A stretch of DNA of 64,000 bases from Antedon mediterranea. Taxonomy: Eukaryota; Echinodermata; Crinoidea; Comatulida; Antedonidae. The notes below the pieces were generated by a model. The model was not told the DNA's origin. It ran no database searches and saw only the letters and a program-made list of their open reading frames with translations. The position numbers and the translations under genes were made by a program. Location: positions 9,277,001 to 9,341,000 of the forward strand of contig NC_092680.1 of assembly GCF_964355755.1 (NCBI RefSeq), written 5' to 3'. Below, in pieces: positions 55,909 to 64,000 of the stretch; within the stretch, counting starts at the first letter, position 1, and each line of letters starts with the position of its first letter.

Positions 55909-57151
55909 TCAAGCGGATATACTCATTAAGAAGCTTTATCATCGCGGTCTATAGTTCTAAGGCCGACAGATTTAGGAATTTGTAAACTCAACTATAATTA
56001 ATTAGGTTCCATCTGCTGGACCCAAAAAATGTATGGGAAAAGAGAGTCTATGAGGGCTCACGGTTGAACGATTTTGGATTCTCGCCCTTTGATTGGTTGA
56101 CGTGAATCAACAGACTCCGAAAGAATTTTCTCACTTGTACCGCCATCGTGAAGTCAAGTTGTCTCTAGAGGGTAATCAGTTGCATGCATACAGGTTGAGG
56201 TCGAACACACACACAAAATTGACCATTTTTAAATGCCATTTTTTATTTAGTAGATTATTATTTGTTGGCAAATAATACATTGTTGGAAAGGTACACATGT
56301 CTTTTTTCAAATGCTGTTGAACATTAGCAGAAATATCAATTATTCAATGAAATACAACCAGATTACTAACACCCACCAAAAAAATGGGCATGATGTTATT
56401 TATAATTAAATAGCTATGTTAGCCTAGATTTTGTGTATTATATTTTTGTGATTAAACAAAATATTTTTATTTTGTTACATGTTTCCATGGTAACAAAATG
56501 TCCATAATAACATTTTTACTAGGCCTCTGCTAGCCCTAGGCTAGGACTAGCTAGGGATTAGGCCAAGTTGAGCTGCCGACAAGTTGAGCCGTCGCCAGAA
56601 AAACGTTATTTTCTATGAAACGCCAAATGCTAACTTTCGCCTGTTTCTATTTAATACTTAGAAGTTCTTTTATTTTAGGGATAACGATGTATATTCAAAA
56701 GTTTATATCACGGTTTTTAGATATTGTTAAATATTACAATTAAAGAAATAATTATGAAAATCTGACTTGCAGATTCCAAAATATATGGCCTAAAACATCA
56801 CCAAAAGTGATCGTTTTTAGTCAAAAATTACGTAAACATGTTGCCCACCTCAGTAATTACATATTGTAAAATTCAATAAAATATGATATTAAAAGATTAG
56901 TAGGCCAAAATAAAAAATATTTATTTAACCTCATTCGAAGAGAGACAACTTGACTTTACGTGGTACACGCATGGAGCTATAAATATAGGCCTGGCTCCCG
57001 CTCCATGCATGGTACACGCGAGAAAAATATTATGGAGTGCACTAAATTTTTACCTTAAAAACAACTAAATTATTAAATATTACTACTTTCCTTTGCTGTG
57101 TTGTTATGGTGGTTCAAACCAACAAAATTGTAATACTAAATAGGCCTAGGG
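55909..57151. other. Intergenic, no gene seen
   Basis: AT-rich, with a CTAGGCC cluster at 56519-56560. Short segments such as TGCATGCA-containing 56160-56200 and GCTCCATGCATGG near 57000 are palindromic, but no element borders were found. Confidence 0.4.
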
Positions 57152-57159
57152 CCTAGGTC

Positions 57160-58991
57160 GAATACAGATCACTCCGGCAGCGCTTCACTCCGGCCGCGCT
57201 TCAATCCGGCCGCGATTCATTCCGGCCGCAGCTATGGAGCGCCCAATGAGTCTTTTACAACCGAGACACGTTTTTTGTAGAGAATCAAAATAAACATTTG
57301 TAATCATACAGTATATTTTTTCTCTTTCAGGATCACAACAATATCGCAAGTGTTTTAAATTAGGTCTAATGCTAAAACAAAATAATTTATGTGTTTTATC
57401 CAATGTAAGAGGCTAGTATATTAATTGTATTGTAATGTGATTAATTAATGTAATTTATTGCAATGTACCCTATATGTCATATTATTTTTATCATATATAA
57501 ATTAAAATATAAAATCATTGTAAATTGGACTGTACAAAAATGATATATTAATTCTTGATACAATTCCAGGTAACATTAATTAGACGGATATTTGATTATT
57601 TTAAATAAATAAATTAATATTGTAAATATTATATAACAAACATCAATAATAATTGATTATTTGAAATAAATAAATTAATATTTTACATATTGTTATTAAC
57701 TATAATTAGTAAGTATGGGTACTGGCAAGATAAAGTGTTATAAAAATAAGGGTTTTAACGGTTTCGATCCAAGTCGGCCCTAAACCGTCTCGGCCAAAGT
57801 CAAGTCGGCCCCAAGTCAAGTCGGCCTCAAGTCAACTCGGCCTCAAGTCAACTCGGCCTCAAGTCAACTCGGCCTCACGTCAACTCGGCCAAAAAATAAT
57901 CGGTCAACTCGGCCCCAAAGTATGGAACGCAAAAAGTGCAAATGAAGGGGATTGATAAAATAATATTTCTTCACAATTTTTTAACTATGAATAATTCTGA
58001 CTTTTAATGATTATTATTTAGACAATAATATATTTAGCAAAAAAAATAGGAATGATTTCACCAACTTTCCTTTATTTACGTTTAATAAAATTTTGTAGCT
58101 GAGCCTCCCTGCGCGTTTGCCAGCTTTTTCGATATCTACAACTGCTACGTGTTTTCGCTGACCGGGGGATTCCCCTTTTTAAAAAACGCAAATCATGCAC
58201 AAAAACGATGTACGATCATTTTTTCTACGGCCAAATGGTGGAACGTAGGCCTCCGTCTTCGATTTCCTAAAATACGGTACCTGCACGTGTTTTTTGTAAC
58301 ACGCGGGTACTTCTATTCATATCGGCAATGAGTTCATTTTTTTATATGATATTATATTTTTTATTTCTTCATTTTTTTTAAAACGTGGATAGTAAGAATC
58401 GTAATAATATTAAGCACTTTTTGCGTTCCATACTTTATTGTGGCCGAGTTGACCGATTAGTTTTTGGCCGAGTTGACGTGAGGCCGAGTTGACTTGAGGC
58501 CGAGTTGACTTGGGGCCGACATGACGTGGGGCCGACTTGACTTTGGCCGAGACGGTTTGGGGCCGACTTGACCTGCACCCGTTTTAACTAATTTTTAATG
58601 TTAATAAATGTAAAGCTATAAAAATAAATGTACATAGAAAGAAATTAAATATTGTTATTCAAGCATTAATTAGACGGGTATTTGATTATTATTTTATTAT
58701 TGAATTTAAGTAAGTTAAGTTTAGTTTGAAAGAAAAAGCAGTTCCAACTTCTTTGAATGTTATTGTTAATGAAAAAAGTAAAATTGTTGCTAATAAATAT
58801 TCAACTAGTTCCATTTAAATTCACCAAGAATTTCTTATAACACTGAACAGTATAGAAAACGTAGATATGGGCGCTCCATACTAACGGCCCCTTTGCACAG
58901 GAAGTCGAATTGAATAGCGGCCGGAGTGCATAACATCGTGCTAAACTGATACGGCGGCCGGAGTGAAGCGCGGCCGGAGTGATCGGCTACC
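57160..58991. mobile_element. Outer foldback element with 16-bp tandem units in its inverted repeats
   Basis: The left arm has four near-copies of CACTCCGGCCGCGCTT (57167-57232) and the right arm carries the inverse (58905-58985, CGGCCGGAGTGAAGCGCGGC). Flanked by CCTAGGTC on both sides (57152-57159, 58992-58999), an 8-bp candidate target duplication, though CCTAGG words are common here. No transposase. It contains a second foldback. Confidence 0.75.
57760..58580. mobile_element. Inner foldback element with 16-bp tandem units
   Basis: The left arm has tandem GGCCTCAAGTCAACTC units (57820-57905) and the right arm their inverse (58440-58570, GGCCGAGTTGACTTGA). Next to the arms GGAACGCAAAAAGTGC is also inverted. 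Flanked by GTTTTAAC on both sides (57752-57759, 58581-58588), an 8-bp target duplication. 821 bp, AT-rich loop without ORF. Confidence 0.85.
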
Positions 58992-58999
58992 CCTAGGTC

Positions 59000-60703
<1,704 letters not shown>

Positions 60704-61109
60704 AACTGTGTTTTTAAAAATTGTCTGCACAAGTTGGCTGTATTACACCACCCGTTGAATTACCATGTATCAAAATTACTATCTTTATAATGACGCACAA
60801 TATTATTCTATCAAAACCAGTTTCGTGGAGGTAATTTAAATTTTAACTAAAGTTTTAGTACATGCATACCAGATGTTGAACTAAAGATGTTAGCCCAGAT
60901 TATATACCAGATGCTAAGTTTAGTTGGACTTAAGAGGAAATAGCTGAAATGACATAGCATTAGAAATAACAATTTATTTAATAACATTGTTTTTTTAATT
61001 TTAAAGTATTTAATGTTCATCTTTGGTATGTGTAAATATTACCATAATACTGCTGCATGCTGGCTGAATTTTGTTCAATATTGTCTAATACAATGGTTTT
61101 ATATAGAAA

Positions 61110-61115
61110 AATAAA
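61110..61115 (+). promoter_or_regulatory. NUDT2: Candidate NUDT2 poly(A) signal (AATAAA)
   Basis: A canonical AATAAA about 400 bp after the stop codon, followed by a T-rich stretch. Transcript ends were not available. Confidence 0.45.
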
Positions 61116-61129
61116 TTCTAAACTTTTTA

Positions 61130-63758
61130 ATTTTATTTTTTAATGAAAGCTGGGTAATATATATATTTATCATAATGGTGATGAATCGAAGCAAAATAGT
61201 AGAGTATTTAGTACAAACAAGTAATCAAATCTAGATATTTTATCTCATTTACCAATCAATATTTTCCATCTCATAAATAATGGTTTAGATAATCAAATTA
61301 AATATTAATAGCCAATTGTAATTAACTAGCTTTAGGTGTACACATTTGTTATTGTTGTTAATTATTAAAGTATCAATGATGAAATTGTGTTGTATAGTAT
61401 GGTTATGTCCACACAGTGACCCTGTTATGGATTTAAATATGCTTTTAAATTTGCAAGTTGAATATTAAGTCTACTTGTGCCTTTGATTATATTTGAATTT
61501 GAAGAATGTTTTATTATTTTATATTTATTATGACTGTATTTCATATTTATTCGATCCTCTGAAACTGCTTTCATTACAGTACATCAGAATGGAAATATAG
61601 ATCATAGAGTTTCACTGGGCCAATTTGCTACAGGATTTACTAACCCAACAACAAATTAATTTTGTTATCGAAAATAAATATTACGAAATTAGGCTATAGA
61701 ATATGGCCTCTTGGTGCTCGGAGCTGGTGCTATAATTACTGGCAACAAAAATAATTATATTTTTTTTAATGTAATGTAACTTTGGTATAATTGTATTTGT
61801 CAATTTTGTTTCACTTTTCTGAAATAATATAAAATCATAAAATATTGAATTGCATGAGTATCAATTGAAAATGTTTTATTTTATATTAAAAAACAACATT
61901 TTAGGTAATTGAATATTTTTGTTGTTTCTATTATATGTTTCAGTTTTGCTTTCGACTTTACCGATAACACACAAGAAAGCTGTATATTTTCATAATTTAA
62001 TTATTATTTAGTAGGCCTAATATAATGTAGTTACGGTAATTATTAGTAAAAGTTAATTCATCTAAGTACAATATTTATAATATACATTTTTGTATCACGT
62101 TTGGTAGTACATTTAATCAAATTAAAGAATTATTTTACTCTGTCGAAATATCTAAAACAAACTATTAACATTGAACTGCGGTAAGAAAATGTTGAATGGG
62201 CTTTCATATCTAATAAGTATCATATATTAGGGTCGTAGTCATCAGTATGGTTTTCAATATGACCACTTTTGACAGAGAACACATAAAACTCATCAATTGA
62301 TTAATTAATTAATTATTTATGAGATTTCCCAACAAGAATATCATCTTAAAGAATTGTTAAGGAGCGACGGGTGGAGAAGAGGTTTCACAACATTACAACT
62401 TTATGAATCCAGAAAATAAACATAAAACCAGGCCCTTCATCTTGCTTGCTTCCCCCTCGCGACGACTGCACCAGGTCTCGTGGCTATGTTGCCCTGGCTG
62501 TATATTTGCTGTGCCTTAATTACGTCTATTATAACATTTCAGAAATCTTTAAAAAGTCAAATTTTATTTCTTTTAAAAGTGCTACAGTATATTCAGAAAA
62601 TTGTAATATTGTATCATAAACTGTATTACGTAATGCTGCTTTATTCCACAATATAATTAATGGAAATTGTCATGTTGTTAAGGTTAAGTTGTGCCTAAAT
62701 ATATCAAATATCAATTTATTACAAGTGTTGTGTTTTTATTTTGCCTTCCATGCTTTATTTTCAACAAACAATAGACAGTTAATATTTAATATAATTATGA
62801 CCTAAAACGTTATTGAATTAATAAAATACTGTAGACGTACTTATATGTTTTTTTTTATAGAAGTGGACAGGAATTCTTCCAACCAACCTCGGGGGCGGGG
62901 AAATCTCAAATAGCGGAACTACTAACATAATCAAACAGATATTAAAAAGTAATTGATAATTTTATTTTAACTGTCAAAATGAGGGAATTTAACTATTTTA
63001 ATGATAATAATATTGAATCATAAATTTTACATATTATTATTAATAATTGTATTCTTTATTGTTACAACCAACAGTGCAAGGCATCAATTACAGGTTGATA
63101 ATAAAATATACAAAAAAAAAAAACAAAAAGATAACATTTATATAATAATATCTTTCAGAAAGGCCACAGTTGAATATCTAAAAAATGTTTTGAAGATATA
63201 TTGTAGATAGATTTTGTATAGGCCTCATTAAAGAGTTATCTGTCCATTCTTATCTGACATGAATAATTGGTTTGTTGGTAGTAGAGTAGTTGTTGCGCTG
63301 TTTTTCGACAGATAATATGTTAATGATAAATTGTTAGTAGGCTTAACCGGGATGAGTCACTTACTAGCCTTTGGGCTTTTACAAGGAAATTAGCCTACTC
63401 GACCACAAACAACTATTATTATTGTTGTAAAAATGCATGTTGAAATTAACGGGGGTGTGGAGTGTGAGAAGTAGAGCTGAGGAGGCGAATTGTCCGTCTT
63501 CTGTCGTCGCAGAGGTTGATATTTTTGTAAATTAATGTTTTACTGTTTTGGTAATCTTCTGGCAAAGTTGTAACTGCTTCCAAACAACAAAAGTACTGTA
63601 TAGCGGCCATGTTTTTATATTGTCCACTTAAAAAATATATTAAAACAATTTTTTATTTTTTGAATATGCTATTTTAATGTCACATAATAGTTATTCACTT
63701 TGACCAAAAAAGTGGATAAAAAAAAAAGTTATTTTCCTGAAAAAAATTAATTTAAAGC
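61130..63758. other. Downstream of NUDT2: no gene seen
   Basis: Very AT-rich. The short frame at 63001-63210 is low complexity and not credible. A somewhat GC-richer patch near 62345-62520 has no coding pattern. Confidence 0.5.
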
Positions 63759-64000
63759 AGTGTTCCACAACCTTTTTTGAGGGTGTCACGAAAGCTCAGA
63801 CCCCCTAAAGACCTAAGATCACGAAAGCTAAGACCCAACACCTAAGATTACAAATACTAAGATATACTACAGCTTAAAAACAATACTTGTTTATCCATAC
63901 ACAATTTTAAACACAGTAGGTTTCATTTATTACCATAAATATAATTTAATACTACCGCAAAACATAGATAAACTCACATTATTTTCGCCCGTTGAGTAAA
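63759..64000 (+). mobile_element. Possible left end of a hAT-type element, cut by the window edge
   Basis: CAGTGTTCCACAACC followed by TTTTTTGAGGGTGTCACGA resembles the CAGxGxTCxxAACC termini of hAT transposons. The other end is outside the window. Confidence 0.35.

Noticed and set aside
57760-58580. Assembly artefact (collapsed inverted duplication)
   Set aside because: The arms differ in unit order and substitutions and have an 8-bp flanking duplication, which supports a real insertion.
63001-63210. 69-codon plus-strand frame with a hydrophobic start
   Set aside because: AT-rich Ile/Lys/Asn composition, no homologous look, no splice context.

Overview
This is animal nuclear DNA: AT-rich, with short coding exons split by GT-AG introns and very dense in transposable elements. 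Four protein-coding genes are supported by recognisable protein families: HERC1 (5' half, minus strand), ABHD8 (complete, minus), KIF24 (complete, minus) and NUDT2 (complete, plus). DIRS and BEL/Pao retrotransposons, tRNA-derived SINEs and pervasive CTAGGCC palindromes suggest a marine invertebrate deuterostome, most likely an echinoderm. That placement is an inference; the sequence does not name the species.

Layout. 23-24915 (-): sixteen HERC1 coding exons giving the first 1177 codons (N-terminal region, first RCC1-like propeller, start of the central region). The gene continues beyond the left edge. One intron (4049-17610) holds a 5.4-kb DIRS-like tyrosine-recombinase retrotransposon (4117-16843). 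That element is itself interrupted by a 7.3-kb BEL/Pao LTR retrotransposon with identical LTRs. 24916-27662: intergenic SINEs and MITEs plus a candidate HERC1 5' UTR exon. 27663-29733 (-): four ABHD8 exons, 365 aa. 29734-35997: a 3.2-kb foldback element, CTAGGCC tracts and a tRNA-like repeat. 35998-49436 (-): ten KIF24 exons, 1350 aa (SAM, kinesin motor, long disordered tail). Its largest intron contains a broken non-LTR retrotransposon with later insertions. 49437-60082: repeat-rich intergenic DNA (SINE, two Helitron-like repeats, a second foldback, two nested foldbacks built of 16-bp units). 60083-60703 (+): two NUDT2 exons, 138 aa, then a 3' UTR and a repeat-rich tail.

The cellular genes do not form a pathway. 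HERC1 is a giant HECT E3 ligase, ABHD8 an alpha/beta hydrolase, KIF24 a ciliary kinesin and NUDT2 an Ap4A hydrolase. KIF24 and NUDT2 sit head to head as they do in human, which suggests conserved microsynteny. Exon phases join cleanly: the HERC1, ABHD8, KIF24 and NUDT2 joins give 3532, 1098, 4053 and 417 nt, all consistent with open reading frames.

The most unusual content is mobile. The DIRS element has a readable internal complementary region and a candidate -1 frameshift site. The young BEL copy has odd ends and one in-frame TGA. Three foldback elements have inverted repeats that begin with 15-16-bp tandem units.
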